Positions 1 through 14,128 of a stretch of DNA of 64,000 nt are shown here, in pieces. How positions within the stretch are numbered: the stretch's first letter is position 1; each line of letters starts with the position of its first letter. Source of the stretch: Pannonibacter phragmitetus_B (GTDB lineage Bacteria > Pseudomonadota > Alphaproteobacteria > Rhizobiales > Stappiaceae); NCBI RefSeq assembly GCF_050510895.1, contig NZ_JBNINT010000001.1, forward strand, positions 372,001-436,000, given 5' to 3'. Made by a program: the position numbers and the translations under genes. The notes under the pieces are model-generated. The model saw only the letters and a list, made by a program, of their open reading frames with translations. It searched no databases and had not been told where the DNA came from.

Positions 1-1665
1 TTGTGGCTGATCGGGCTTCTCAGTCTTGCGCTCGTCATCCCCGGCGTGGTGCTGCCTGTCTTTGCCAAGATTTTCGTCGATGGCATCCTGATGCAGCAGC
101 AGGAGCATCTGACACGTCCGCTGCTGATCGCGCTGGGTCTTACAGCCTTGATTAAGACCGGCCTCACCTGGCTGCGCTCGTCGCTGATCCTGCGGCTGCG
201 CACCAAACTGACGATTTCCGGTGCTGGTGCTTTCATCTGGCGGGTGCTGCATCTGCCCATGTCCTTCTTCTCCCAGCGCAGCGCCGGTGAGATTGCCTCC
301 CGCGTTGAGGCAAGCGAACGGGTGGCAGAGGTGATCTCCGCCGATATGGCCAATGCGGTGCTGAACTGGGGCACGCTGGCCTTCTTTGCCGTGGTGCTGC
401 TGGGCTATGATCCGGTACTGGGTGCATTGACCATTGCCCTCAGCCTGCCGAACCTTGTGGTGCTGCGTGTCGTGCAGGAGCGGCTGAAGCAGTCTTCCAT
501 CCGCCTTGCCGTGGAGCATGGCAAACTGGGCGGCACCACGGTTGGCCTCATCTACAACATTGAGACCATCAAGGCTTCGGGCCTTGAAACCTCGTCCTTC
601 GGGCGCTGGGCCGGCATCCATGCAAGGTTGCTCAATGCTGTGCAGGAATCCGGCTCGCGGGCGCTGATCACGTCGCTGGCCCCGGCGCTGCTCACCGGTC
701 TGGTGGATGTGGCCATTCTGGGCGCAGGCGCCTTTCGCGTGATGCAGGGGGCGATGACGCTGGGCGATCTCGTTGCTTTCCAGCTTCTGGCCGCCAGTTT
801 CTCCGCACCTCTTGTCAGCCTGGTTGCCCTGTCGCCGAAGCTTGCCAACATCCGGGCCGATCTCAACCGCGTCGATGACGCCATGCGCAATCAGCCGGAC
901 CCGCTGACGCAGAGCCCTGCCGGGGGCACATCGCGGTTGATGAGCGGTACGCTGGAAGTGGACGCGATCCGCTATGGTTACAATCCGCTGGATGAGCCGC
1001 TGTTCGAGTGCATCTCCCTGTCCGCCCGTCCGGGCGAACGTATTGCTCTTGTCGGCCGTTCGGGCTGCGGCAAGTCCACGCTGGGGCGGTTGATCTGCGG
1101 TCTTGTGGCGCCTTGGGAAGGGGAAATCCGCCTGGATGGTACGCCGCTTTCCCAGATGGATCAGTTCCAGCGTGCGGCGAACATCGCCTATGTGGATCAG
1201 GACATCTTCCTCTTTGAAGGTACGGTGCGCGAGAACCTGACGCTCTGGAACCCGGATGTGCCGGATGATGCCATCACCCGGGCGCTGGAGGATGCCGCGA
1301 TGCTGGATGACATCGTGTCCCGTCCCGGTGAGCTTGATGCCCATGTGGAGGAAGGAGGCCGCAACTTCTCCGGCGGCCAGCGCCAGCGGCTGGAACTCGC
1401 CCGCGCCCTGGTCGGTGATCCGGCCATTCTGGTGATGGATGAGGCGACCGCCGCGCTCGATCCGCAGACGGAGAAGGCCATTGATGACAACCTGCGCCGC
1501 CGCGGCTGCACCTGCATCATCATTGCCCACCGGCTCAGCACCGTGCGTGACTGTTCGGAGATCATCGTGATGGAGCGCGGCGAAATCGTCGAGCGTGGCA
1601 CACACGATAGCCTGATGGCCGCAAATGGTGCCTATGCGGATCTCATTCAGACGGGAGCGCAGTGA
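1..1665 (+). CDS. NHLM-type peptide-export ABC transporter, permease/ATPase (5' partial)
   Basis: This protein fuses an ABC exporter membrane domain to an ATPase and probably exports a ribosomally made peptide. The visible 554 residues start inside the membrane domain, with hydrophobic segments over about residues 1-300. The ATPase follows: Walker A GRSGCGKST at 352-360, signature FSGGQ at 456-460, Walker B ending in D480-E481, and an AHR switch histidine near 510. Family members (NHLM ABC1) usually carry an N-terminal C39 leader peptidase of about 140 residues; if present here it lies before the window, so the TTG at base 1 is probably not the true start. The stop lies 7 bases before the ATG of the second ABC gene. 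The family call rests on similarity of the membrane domain and on the neighbour; a generic LapB/HlyB-type exporter is the alternative. Confidence 0.8.
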   Translation: MWLIGLLSLALVIPGVVLPVFAKIFVDGILMQQQEHLTRPLLIALGLTALIKTGLTWLRSSLILRLRTKLTISGAGAFIWRVLHLPMSFFSQRSAGEIASRVEASERVAEVISADMANAVLNWGTLAFFAVVLLGYDPVLGALTIALSLPNLVVLRVVQERLKQSSIRLAVEHGKLGGTTVGLIYNIETIKASGLETSSFGRWAGIHARLLNAVQESGSRALITSLAPALLTGLVDVAILGAGAFRVMQGAMTLGDLVAFQLLAASFSAPLVSLVALSPKLANIRADLNRVDDAMRNQPDPLTQSPAGGTSRLMSGTLEVDAIRYGYNPLDEPLFECISLSARPGERIALVGRSGCGKSTLGRLICGLVAPWEGEIRLDGTPLSQMDQFQRAANIAYVDQDIFLFEGTVRENLTLWNPDVPDDAITRALEDAAMLDDIVSRPGELDAHVEEGGRNFSGGQRQRLELARALVGDPAILVMDEATAALDPQTEKAIDDNLRRRGCTCIIIAHRLSTVRDCSEIIVMERGEIVERGTHDSLMAANGAYADLIQTGAQ

Positions 1666-1672
1666 GGCGGAC

Positions 1673-4368
1673 ATGACACAAGGCTCCCATCCCGGTCTGA
1701 CTTCTGGTGCTTATCTGCCCTCTGGCAGCGCCCATCCGCATGTGCTTGATGATCCAGCCCAGTGGCTTATCGTTGAGCGTGGCTATCTCGATGTATTCGC
1801 CGTTTTCGGTGCGCCGCTGGAAGGCCGCCGGCTGTTCCTGTTCCGGCTGGAAGAATGCGGTTTCGCACGCGGCATTTCCGCCGCTGCGCTGAGCGATGGC
1901 CGCAGCCTGACCCTTGTTGGCGTTGGTGGCGCGGACAGCGCCCTGCGCCGCTGTGCCCCCGGCGAGCCTGTGAGTGCGGAAGCGGTGCAGCGCTGGCAAG
2001 ACGTGCTGGCTCAAGCTGCTGATCTGCCTCCGGCGCCTGGTGATGCCGAAGAAGGGAGTGAACGCAGCGACGCTGTGCTGCTGCTCGCGCTGGCCAACGG
2101 TCTTGCCGAACGCGAAGCCTTGCGCAGCCAGCATGACTGGCGCAGCGAAAGGCGCAAGCTGGGTGAAGCGCGCAAGACGCAGGCTCTCTCGGAACTCGCA
2201 TCAGCCGCTGCCGGGCATACAATCGAAACGGCCGTGACCCCGGCTGTGACTGACGACCCTGATCCGTTGCGCTCCAGCCTGTTGCGCATCTTTGGCGCCC
2301 TCAAGGTTGCGCCGAAGCTGGAGGCCTTCGAGACGCCGGGCGGGTTGGAAGAGGGGCGAAACCGCCTCGACATCATTGTCTCGCGCCACCAGATGACCCG
2401 GCGCACCGTGCTGCTGCGGCCCGGCTGGACGCTGCTGCCCGGCCTGCCGCTGATCGGCTTCATGGGCGAAGAACGCCGCCCCGTGGCGCTGCTGTTCCGC
2501 AAGGGTCGCTGGCACGTGCATGATGGCCAGCGCGTGACGCCGATTGCAAGCGACGGCACGGAAGGCAGTGGCACGACCGGCCTTGCGGCGGATGCAGTGC
2601 AAATCTATCCCGCGTTGCCTGCCGGATCGCTGCGTTTCCGTGATCTCTTTGCCTTCGGCTTCGCCTGTCTCGGGGCGGACCGGCTGCGGCTGGTGCTGCT
2701 GATGCTGGCCGCCGCCATTTTGGCAACGCTGGTGCCCTATGGCTCCCGCTTCCTTGTCAGTGATGCCATCCCCTATGCCAATCTCAATCTCACCGGTGTG
2801 ATCATCGGCGGGCTTCTGGCGGCGGCGTTGGCCCGCGCGGTGTTTGATGCGGGCAAGGGGCTGACAATGCTCCGCTCGGAACTGGGCTTTGAAAGCCGGC
2901 TGCAACCGGCGATGCTGTTGCGCCTTCTGCGCCTGCCCCCGCCTTCTTCCGCCGCTATGCCGTGGGTGACATTTCCGACCGTGTGCTGGGCATTCAGGCA
3001 GCGCGTGAGGTGATTACGTCCAGCTTCACCAGTGCGGCAGCGAGCAGCGTGTTCTCCATCATCAGCCTGGTGCCTATCCTCACAGTGGACAAAAGGCTGG
3101 CTCTGATCGTGCTTCTGCTGGCGGTGGTCATCGGGCTCATCAACGTGGCCATCAGCTACCGTGCACTTATTCACGAGCGCCAGCGCATGGCGCTGAAGGG
3201 GCGGATCGAGAGCTTTGTGGTGCAGATGCTGATGGGCATCACCAAGCTCAAGGCCTCCGCCAGCGAGGCGATGGGCTTTGGCCGCTGGTCAGGCCTGTTC
3301 TCGCAGAACATGCGCCATGCCGTGAAAGCCGGGCGCTGGACCAATCTGCAGGGCGCATCCGATGCGCTCCTGCCGCAACTGGCGACCATCGTGCTCTATG
3401 CCATGATCCTGTATTTTCTGAAGGCGGACATGGAAAAGGCCGCCAGCGGCGGCAATGCGGGCAAGGGCTTCTCGCTGGCCGATTTCATCACCGTCTCGAC
3501 GGCCTTTGCCCAGGTTCTGGGCGGTATATCTGCATTGGCCGGGGCGCTGATCCAGTCGCTGTCAGCCGTTCCGCTGATCGAGCGCGCCGGGCCGATCATC
3601 GAGGCCGTACCGGATGCGCCGCCGCCGGAAAGCCGCCCGGTGAAACTGTCTGGCGCTATCGATATCCGCAATGTCTCCTTCCGCTATTCGGAGAAAGCCC
3701 CGCTTGCCCTCAACGAGCTGAGCGTGCGCATCGGCAAGGGCGAGTTCGTTGCCGTCGTCGGCGCATCCGGTTCCGGCAAGTCCACGCTGCTGCGCCTGCT
3801 GCTCGGTTTCGACCGGCCGGAGCTGGGCGACATTTTCTTCGATGGCCATTCCCTCAGCCGTCTGGATCTGGCGCAGGTGCGCCGCCAGATCGGCGTGGTG
3901 CTGCAGCATGGCCGCATCATGGCCGGCAGCATTCATGACAATATCGCCGGCGAAAGCGGCCTTGGCATGGATGCCTCGCTGGAGGCCGCGAAGATGGTTG
4001 GTCTCGACAAGGACATCGAGCAGATGCCCATGGGCCTGCATACGGTGATGCTGGATGGCGGCGGCACGCTGTCGGGCGGCCAGCGCCAGCGCATTCTTCT
4101 TGCGCGGGCGCTGATCAGCAAGCCGGCGGTGCTGTTCCTCGATGAGGCGACAAGCGCCCTCGACAACCGCACGCAGGCCATCGTCACCGAAACCCTGCAG
4201 CGGCTGCCAGTGACCAGGCTCGTCATCGCCCACCGGCTCAGCACCATTGAGAGCGTTGACCGCATCATCATGCTCGACAAGGGGCGTGTGGTGGAGACGG
4301 GAAGCTACAGCGAACTCATGGCACTTGATGGACATTTTGCGGCGCATGCCCGCCGCCAGCTGGTTTGA
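1673..4368 (+). CDS. NHLM-type ABC transporter, second ATP-binding/permease subunit (frameshifted)
   Basis: This is the second ABC protein of the peptide exporter, about 898 residues once one base is restored. The first ~340 residues are soluble and contain the VFGAPLEGRRLFLFRLEE-type segment typical of NHLM ABC2 proteins. Membrane segments follow, then an ATPase with Walker A GASGSGKST near 697, LSGGQRQR near 800, Walker B FLDEATSALD and an AHR switch. The reading frame breaks at a run of five C (2936-2940): the upstream frame reads LRLPPPSS, whereas one more C gives LRLPPAFFRRYAVGDISDR, joining straight into the downstream half. The length is a multiple of three only with that base. The ATG at 1673 follows the upstream stop closely. 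I read the break as a sequence error, although a true loss of function cannot be excluded. Confidence 0.8.
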
Positions 4369-4385
4369 ACTGAGGACGGATTTTC

Positions 4386-4907
4386 ATGCGCAAGGTTCTT
4401 TACATACTGGGTCAGCTGGATGACGCGGACATTGCCTGGATGGCCCAGACCGGTGAACGGCGGACGTTGGCCGCAGGCGCCATACTCATTCAGGAGGGGC
4501 GGGCCACGGCCGATCTCTTCATCGTGCTGGACGGGCAGGTGGATGTGCAGGTGACCGGTGTCGGCACCGTCGCCAGCCTGTCGAGCGGCGAAATCCTGGG
4601 CGAAATGTCCTTCGTCGACAAGGCTCCGCCCTCGGCAACCGTTGTTGCCGCACGTGACACTCGCGTTCTGGCGCTGGAAAAGCGCCGGATCGAGCAGCGG
4701 CTGGAAGAAAACCCGGCCTTTGCAGCCCGTTTCTACAAGGCGCTGGCCGTGTTTCTGGCCGACCGTCTGCGCACCACGACCTTGCGCGGCAAGGGCGGCA
4801 GCGGGCAGGCCGAGGACGAGCTGGATGACATGGTGCTGGACGGGGTCTCGATGGCCGGGCTCCGCTTCCAGCACCTTCTGGAAATCCTGAATGGCGGCAA
4901 TGGCTGA
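4386..4907 (+). CDS. Cyclic-nucleotide-binding-fold protein of the peptide export locus
   Basis: This 173-residue protein consists of one CRP-like beta-barrel domain with C-terminal helices and no DNA-binding domain. The phosphate-binding cassette region GEILGEMSFVDKAPPSATV (about residues 67-86) keeps the GE..GEMS backbone. It lacks the Arg before the Ser/Thr-Ala that contacts the nucleotide phosphate in cAMP/cGMP sensors, so it may bind no nucleotide or an unusual ligand. It starts 17 bases after the ABC2 stop with a GGACGG-like ribosome site and ends the operon before a strong terminator. Such domains also occur inside NHLM ABC proteins, so a regulatory or scaffold role in export is plausible. 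That role is inferred from context only. Confidence 0.75.
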   Translation: MRKVLYILGQLDDADIAWMAQTGERRTLAAGAILIQEGRATADLFIVLDGQVDVQVTGVGTVASLSSGEILGEMSFVDKAPPSATVVAARDTRVLALEKRRIEQRLEENPAFAARFYKALAVFLADRLRTTTLRGKGGSGQAEDELDDMVLDGVSMAGLRFQHLLEILNGGNG

Positions 4908-4933
4908 CGCAAGCCTTTGTCCTGTTGAGGTGT

Positions 4934-4969
4934 AAGGCCGTGCAGAGGTGGGTCTGCACGGCCTTTTTT
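4934..4969 (+). terminator. Intrinsic terminator of the peptide export operon
   Basis: A perfect 13-base inverted repeat (AAGGCCGTGCAGA at 4934-4946 and its complement at 4953-4965) encloses a 6-base loop and is followed by six T. It begins 26 bases after the stop of the upstream gene. Confidence 0.92.
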
Positions 4970-5461
4970 GTCTGGGATGGTGTTGGAAGGGATTGGTGTT
5001 TCGTTTCAATGCTTTCAGGAGAGCGGCCTTGGGAGCTTCACAAGGCGGATTCCTTCTAACAGCCCCCAGCAGGAAGGCCGGGATGGCGCAGTGAAGGGGT
5101 TTGCCTGGAAGCCGTGTGGGGCGCTGCTAGAAAACTCCCACTTTTAGACAGCTTCAGCCAGTTCACCGTCCGCGCCGTCCGTTCTTTCCATCAGTCAGGC
5201 CTATGTCTTTCTGCAGGTGCTCCGGCAAGGCATCCTTGTGGGGAACCCAGACTCTATGCTGGTCTTCCAGCCTTGCAGATGTGGCGGCCTCCTGTGCGGA
5301 AGAGGCCGCCAGAAGCTTGAGAACAAGGCGTAAAATGAGGTTGCCTGCGCTGCCATGGAGCGTCATTTCGATTCATGTCCCGGTTGAAGTTGCCCGCACC
5401 ATAGGTTTGATGCATTCTCCCAATCCAATTAAAGTTCACGCAGTTATCATAAGGCCAGCTT
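4970..5461. other. Gene-free stretch upstream of a LysR gene
   Basis: About 490 bases between a terminator and the next gene. Open frames here are short, overlap on both strands and resemble no family I know. The last ~60 bases are AT-richer and probably hold the promoter of the LysR gene. I see no RNA gene or repeat. Confidence 0.5.
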
Positions 5462-6346
5462 GTGTCAGACCTGCCTCCTCTGGCAGCGCTTCGCGTTTTT
5501 GAAGCTGCCGCCCGCCATTGCAATTTCACCCGTGCCGCCGAAGAACTGGGTATGACGCAAGCTGCCGTCAGCTATCAGATCAAGCTGCTGGAGGAGCGTT
5601 CCGGCGGCCCTCTCTTCCTGAGGAAATCCCGCCAGGTGGAGTTGACGGAGCTGGGCCGCCGCCTCGCCGGGCCGGTGACGGAAGCCTTTGATCTCATCCG
5701 GGGCGCGTTCTCCAATATCCGGCAGGAAGCGCAAGGCGTGCTGGTGATCAACTGCGGCCCCACATTTGCCGCCCGGTGGCTGGCCCAGCGGATCGGCACC
5801 TTTCAGCTCCAGCATCCAGAGCTTGCCGTCCGGTTTGACGTGTCAAATCATCAGGTGGATTTCGCCCGGGAGGCCGTGGATGTGACCATCCGTGCAGGGC
5901 TTGGCAACTGGCCGGGGCTGGCGGCGCATCTGATCAAGCCCGCGCCTTTCACCCCCATGCTCAGCCCAAACCTTGCTGCCTCCATCGGCGGTGTCCGGGA
6001 ACCGGCGGACCTTCTGAAGCTCAAGATCATCGATCCGAGCGATCCCTGGTGGCAGGTCTGGTTCCGTGCGGTTGGCTATGATGCGGCCGGCATTGATGCG
6101 CGCTCGCGCTCGCAGATGGGCGCACAGGTGCTAGAGGCACAGGCAGCCGTGGCAGGGCAAGGTGTTGCCATTCTCACGCCGGACTTCTACCGGGAAGAGC
6201 TGGAGCGGGGGCTGCTTGTGCAGCCCTTCGATCTGGTGGCCAGCAATGGTGAGGGCTACTGGCTGGTCTATCCTGAAAGCAGGCGAACCAACCGCAAGAT
6301 CCGCGCTTTTCGTGACTGGATTGTCAAGGTCGCTGGAGAAGCGTGA
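5462..6346 (+). CDS. LysR-family regulator, GcvA-like
   Basis: A 294-residue LysR regulator. The N-terminal winged helix-turn-helix reads FTRAAEELGMTQAAVSYQI (about residues 22-40), where the usual second helix has the AVS.QI core. The effector domain continues to the end with LVINCGPTFAARWLAQRI and AVDVTIRAG, which are typical of the GcvA/AmpR-like subgroup. The start codon is GTG at 5462; no ATG lies nearby that would keep the conserved PPLAALRVFEAAAR start. Its targets are not evident, because the next genes face it on the other strand. A hairpin overlaps its stop codon. Confidence 0.9.
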   Translation: MSDLPPLAALRVFEAAARHCNFTRAAEELGMTQAAVSYQIKLLEERSGGPLFLRKSRQVELTELGRRLAGPVTEAFDLIRGAFSNIRQEAQGVLVINCGPTFAARWLAQRIGTFQLQHPELAVRFDVSNHQVDFAREAVDVTIRAGLGNWPGLAAHLIKPAPFTPMLSPNLAASIGGVREPADLLKLKIIDPSDPWWQVWFRAVGYDAAGIDARSRSQMGAQVLEAQAAVAGQGVAILTPDFYREELERGLLVQPFDLVASNGEGYWLVYPESRRTNRKIRAFRDWIVKVAGEA

Positions 6347-6369
6347 CCGGAACAGCTTTTCCGGTCACG
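6342..6369. terminator. Hairpin between convergent genes
   Basis: An 11-base perfect inverted repeat (CGTGACCGGAA at 6342-6352, complement at 6359-6369) with a 6-base loop overlaps the LysR stop and lies 10 bases from the end of the convergent SDR gene. There is no long T run, so it is only a candidate bidirectional terminator. Confidence 0.5.
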
Positions 6370-6379
6370 TTCCGGTTTA

Positions 6380-7156
6380 TCAATGGCTGCGGGTGGCCCC
6401 GCCATCCACGCGGATCAGCGAGCCAGTGACATAGGACGCCCGATCCGAGGCGAGGAAAGCCACCATGGCGGCAAACTCGTCCGGGCGGCCATAACGGCCA
6501 ACCGGGATGGCTTCCGCCGAAGCGCGTGCCACCGCTTCCACGGGCTGGCCGGTGCGCTTGGCTGCGGCTGCATCCAGTTCCTCAAGCCGTGTCGTCAGAA
6601 TACGGCCCGGCAGAACCACGTTGACAGTCACCCCGTCGCGGGCAACTTCCGAGGCCAGCGTCTTCGACCAGCCGGTGACGGCAGCGCGGATGCCATTGGA
6701 AAGGGCGAGGTTGGCAATCGGCTGTTCGACGCCGGAAGAGGCGATGGTGATGACGCGGCCCCAGCCCTTCTTCTGCATCTGAGGCACCAGACGGCCTGAC
6801 AGATGGAAGAGGTTGGCGGCCATCGCTTCGAAGTGCTGGATCCACAGGCTGCGGTCCATGGTCAGAGCCGGGCCGGGAGGAGGGCCGCCAATGTTGTTGA
6901 CGAGAACATCAACGCCGCCCTCCGCCAGCAGTTTGTCCAGTGCTGCGTCAATGGCAGAGAGATCTGTAAGATCCAGCTTCAGCGGGGTGACCTGCGCGCC
7001 CGGGATATCACGCGCCCAAGCCTCGATGGCTTCGCTGGTCCGGGCTGCGGCGATGACATGAGCGCCTTCCCGGGCGAGCTCTTCGGCAATCGCACGGCCA
7101 AGGCCACGGCTTGCGCCCAAAACCAGGGCGCGCTTGCCCTTCAGTCCAAGTTCCAT
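6380..7156 (-). CDS. SDR-family protein with atypical active site
   Basis: A 258-residue Rossmann-fold protein of the short-chain dehydrogenase family. The nucleotide loop GASRGLG (residues 14-20), NNIGG (about 90) and the C-terminal SYVTGSLIRVDGG are standard. The catalytic YxxxK is not there: the region after IASSG reads PIANLALSNGIRAAVTGW, so Leu and Asn stand where Tyr and Lys are expected. This matches the BKR-like SDR subgroup that is known to depart from the catalytic tetrad. It may be a reductase using other residues, or a non-catalytic protein. The start overlaps the stop of the upstream DHDPS-like gene by one base (TGATG), which suggests translational coupling and a shared pathway. 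Confidence 0.9.
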   Translation of the reverse strand: MELGLKGKRALVLGASRGLGRAIAEELAREGAHVIAAARTSEAIEAWARDIPGAQVTPLKLDLTDLSAIDAALDKLLAEGGVDVLVNNIGGPPPGPALTMDRSLWIQHFEAMAANLFHLSGRLVPQMQKKGWGRVITIASSGVEQPIANLALSNGIRAAVTGWSKTLASEVARDGVTVNVVLPGRILTTRLEELDAAAAKRTGQPVEAVARASAEAIPVGRYGRPDEFAAMVAFLASDRASYVTGSLIRVDGGATRSH

Positions 7157-8079
7157 CAGTTCAACTCCTTCAGACGCTTTTCAAGGCGGGCCATCAGCCG
7201 GTCCACTTCCGCACGGGACAGGGGATCGAGTGGCGCGCCGGGTTTGCGCAGGGCGGGGCTTGCCAGGATGCCGCGCCGGTACATGATGTATTTGCGTATG
7301 GCGAGACCGGCGCCGGGCTGCTGTTCCATCCGGGCAAGTGGCAGATAGGCATCGAACAGATCCCGCGCCCGCTCCATATCACCCTTGCGGTGGTTCTCAA
7401 CGACGCTCGCCATCATCTCCGGATAGGCAAAGCCGGTCATGGCGCCATCGGCTCCCCGTTCCATCTCCTCCGGCAGGAAGACGCCGCCATTGCCGCACAG
7501 AATAGAGATGCGCCGGTTCAGCGTGCCTTCCTTCCGCAAAGCAGTGATCTTGGCCAGTCCCGGCCAGTCCTCGTGCTTCAGGCAGACGGCGGTGGGCAGG
7601 GCATTGAAGATGCGGGCGAGGGCTGGAACGGAGATCTGAACGCCCGTGACCAGCGGGAAATCCTGCAGCACGAAGGGCGTATCTCCGAGGAACTCGGCCA
7701 CCTGCGTATAATAGGTGACGATCTGGTCGTCGGTGCGCAGCGAGCCGGGAGGGGCAACCATGACACCGGCGGCGCCCATATCCATGACGCGGGCGGTGAG
7801 GTCCTGCATCTGCGCAAAGCCGGGGGCGGAGGCGCCGACCACGATGGGCACCTTGCCATCCACCCGCTTCAATATATGGCGCACGATGGACGCGGACTCG
7901 TCCGAAGTCAGCTTCGGCGCTTCGCCCATGATGCCGAGAAGCGTCAATCCGGTGGCGCCTGCATTCAGATAGTGATCGACCATCCGGTCGCAGCTGTCGA
8001 AGTCAATGTCACCCGTCTCGGTGAACGGCGTGGCGGCGATCACATAGACCCCGCTGGCCGCTTCTGTCAGTCGTGTCAT
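7156..8079 (-). CDS. DHDPS/NAL-family aldolase
   Basis: A 307-residue (beta/alpha)8 protein of the dihydrodipicolinate synthase/N-acetylneuraminate lyase family, acting on a 2-keto acid through a Schiff base. The GxxGE loop is GIMGEAPKL and the Schiff-base lysine is in AVCLKHED. The usual YNVP motif is LQDFP here, so the catalytic Tyr is replaced by Gln; genuine lysine biosynthesis (dapA) is therefore unlikely. I start it at the Met of MTRLTEAASG (8079) because the longer frame adds 18 residues without family character. It is coupled to the SDR gene, so the pair may process a sugar acid or hydroxy-acid derivative. The substrate is unknown. Confidence 0.85.
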   Translation of the reverse strand: MTRLTEAASGVYVIAATPFTETGDIDFDSCDRMVDHYLNAGATGLTLLGIMGEAPKLTSDESASIVRHILKRVDGKVPIVVGASAPGFAQMQDLTARVMDMGAAGVMVAPPGSLRTDDQIVTYYTQVAEFLGDTPFVLQDFPLVTGVQISVPALARIFNALPTAVCLKHEDWPGLAKITALRKEGTLNRRISILCGNGGVFLPEEMERGADGAMTGFAYPEMMASVVENHRKGDMERARDLFDAYLPLARMEQQPGAGLAIRKYIMYRRGILASPALRKPGAPLDPLSRAEVDRLMARLEKRLKELN

Positions 8080-8390
8080 TGGTGGTTCCCATGATGCTGG
8101 CCGTCGTCCGGCCGGTGGAAAGGCAGACTGCATTTTCCAGCTCCGTCTGTCAGCTGAAACCGTTGAAGCGGGAGGGCAGAGGGCGGAGCTTAACAGATGG
8201 TTTATGCAGCAGGATCAGGAGCTTCTGCCGGACGCAGGCTGGCCGCGAAGTTTTTGAAAGAGCCTGTTGAAAACTGCAATACCCCCTTCAGCCGCAGATT
8301 TCTGCGGGGTTGCGGGGTGGAGGTGGCACGGTTGTCCACATGCCGCCGTCAAAAATTCATCCGCCTCGCAAAAAATCGTCACGAAAGCGA
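8080..8390. other. Gene-free spacer upstream of the rRNA promoter
   Basis: About 310 bases between the divergent aldolase gene and the rRNA promoter. It holds the upstream regions of both transcripts. The short frames here overlap one another and match nothing I recognise. Confidence 0.4.
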
Positions 8391-8419
8391 TTGACCGGCC
8401 CGGTGGGTCTGCGTATAAG
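8391..8419 (+). promoter_or_regulatory. rRNA operon promoter
   Basis: The -35 box TTGACC (8391-8396) and the -10 box TATAAG (8414-8419) are separated by exactly 17 bases, about 390 bases before 16S. The position and near-consensus boxes fit a strong sigma-70-type rRNA promoter. Confidence 0.8.
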
Positions 8420-8810
8420 CCTGTTCATCGACGGCGGCAACGTCGCTGGCGACGGGGACTTGTTCCCTAGATCTTCCCGACAGGGTGGCTTGATTGGCCG
8501 GATGAGAGTTCGGTGCGGGTTTCTTGTTGGGTAATGAACGCGCAAGTGTTCTGTTCTTTGACAATTAGGTATTTGAAGGAAGGGAAACGCGGCCGGCGTT
8601 AACGAGTGCGAACGGCGAGCTTGGAAACGAGTTTGCTTAGAAGCAATTGTTACAGACAGGTACGTTTCTTTTTCTGAAAGAAGCAAGGAAGACATTTTGA
8701 TCGCAAGGTCGAGATGGTCTCTGTCGAGTTCGGTGTCCTGAGAAGGATGCTGGAACTTTGAGTGCTTTATGCAGCGATTGAGAATTGGTGCCTGTGATTG
8801 AACTTTTGTT
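8420..8810 (+). other. rRNA leader region
   Basis: Transcribed leader of about 390 bases between the promoter and 16S. It carries a boxA element at 8552-8563. No protein gene is supported. Confidence 0.6.
8552..8563 (+). promoter_or_regulatory. boxA antitermination element of the rRNA leader
   Basis: TGTTCTTTGACA is nearly identical to the E. coli rRNA boxA (TGCTCTTTAACA), which loads Nus factors to prevent premature termination. It lies in the leader 248 bases before 16S. Confidence 0.7.
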
Positions 8811-10647
<1,837 letters not shown>

Positions 10648-10777
10648 AACCTTCGGTTCGGTGGTCTTCGCATCTTTTCTGTTTGTCCTCGAGCCTTCGG
10701 CTCTGCGGGCAAGCGGGGCCCTCGGCACGGGCAGGCGTAAGTCTGGTGTGTGAGGCTGATGCGGAACAAGTCCAAAT

Positions 10778-10853
10778 GGGGACATAGCTCAGTTGGGAGA
10801 GCGCGTGCTTTGCAAGCATGAGGTCGTCGGTTCGATCCCGTCTGTCTCCACCA
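10778..10853 (+). tRNA. tRNA-Ala (TGC)
   Basis: A 76-base cloverleaf with anticodon TGC in TTTGCAA, T-arm GGTTCGATCCC and an encoded CCA. The acceptor GGGGACA pairs with TGTCTCC and contains the G3-U70 pair that identifies alanine tRNAs. Confidence 0.97.
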
Positions 10854-11171
10854 AATCTTCGATTTGGCGAAGCCAGCTGTTTTGAACTTTGTTCGGCTGG
10901 CGCTTTGACTGATCACTCAATGGTTGAGCGGCTTTTGCTGCTCCCTTTATCATCCTGAAGAAAATTAGGTTTGCCGGGTCTATATGGATCTGGCCTGTTC
11001 TTGACATCGTTGAAGAGAAGGTTCTTTCGGCTCTGGGGTTGTTCCTCAGGTGTTGCGAAAGCGATGGTTCCGCACTTGACCGCGCGGAACGTTGAAAGAG
11101 CCTCGAGAAACTGGTCTTAAAATCGATGACCTGTTCAAGCTGGTTTGCGCAAGCAAGCTGGTTTTTGAACA

Positions 11172-11196
<25 letters not shown>
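10854..11196 (+). other. tRNA-Ala-23S spacer
   Basis: Internal transcribed spacer of 343 bases containing a boxA-like element and the 5' arm of the 23S processing stem. I see no protein gene in it. Confidence 0.6.
10996..11006 (+). promoter_or_regulatory. Spacer boxA-like element before 23S
   Basis: TGTTCTTGACA repeats the leader boxA core and sits about 190 bases before 23S, where bacterial rRNA operons often carry a second boxA. Confidence 0.45.
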
Positions 11197-13942
<2,746 letters not shown>

Positions 13943-14128
13943 TTCTAAATCCCTCACGGGGCGCACGGCTTACGCCTGCCCCTCCGGAAGGGCGGCCTGA
14001 CCGGCCGGCGCGCGTCGCGCTTGCGAACCATAGGTTCGTAACGTCCCTAACTACTCAGGGAAACACGCCAAAACACATCGATCAGCACTCGCTGAAACAA
14101 GACCAGTTCCTCATATCTGCGTTTCGCC

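Noticed and set aside
2936..2940. Homopolymer C run as a phase-variation switch of the exporter gene
   Set aside because: A five-base run is too short for efficient slippage, and the same kind of break occurs in about a dozen unrelated genes, pointing to sequence error.
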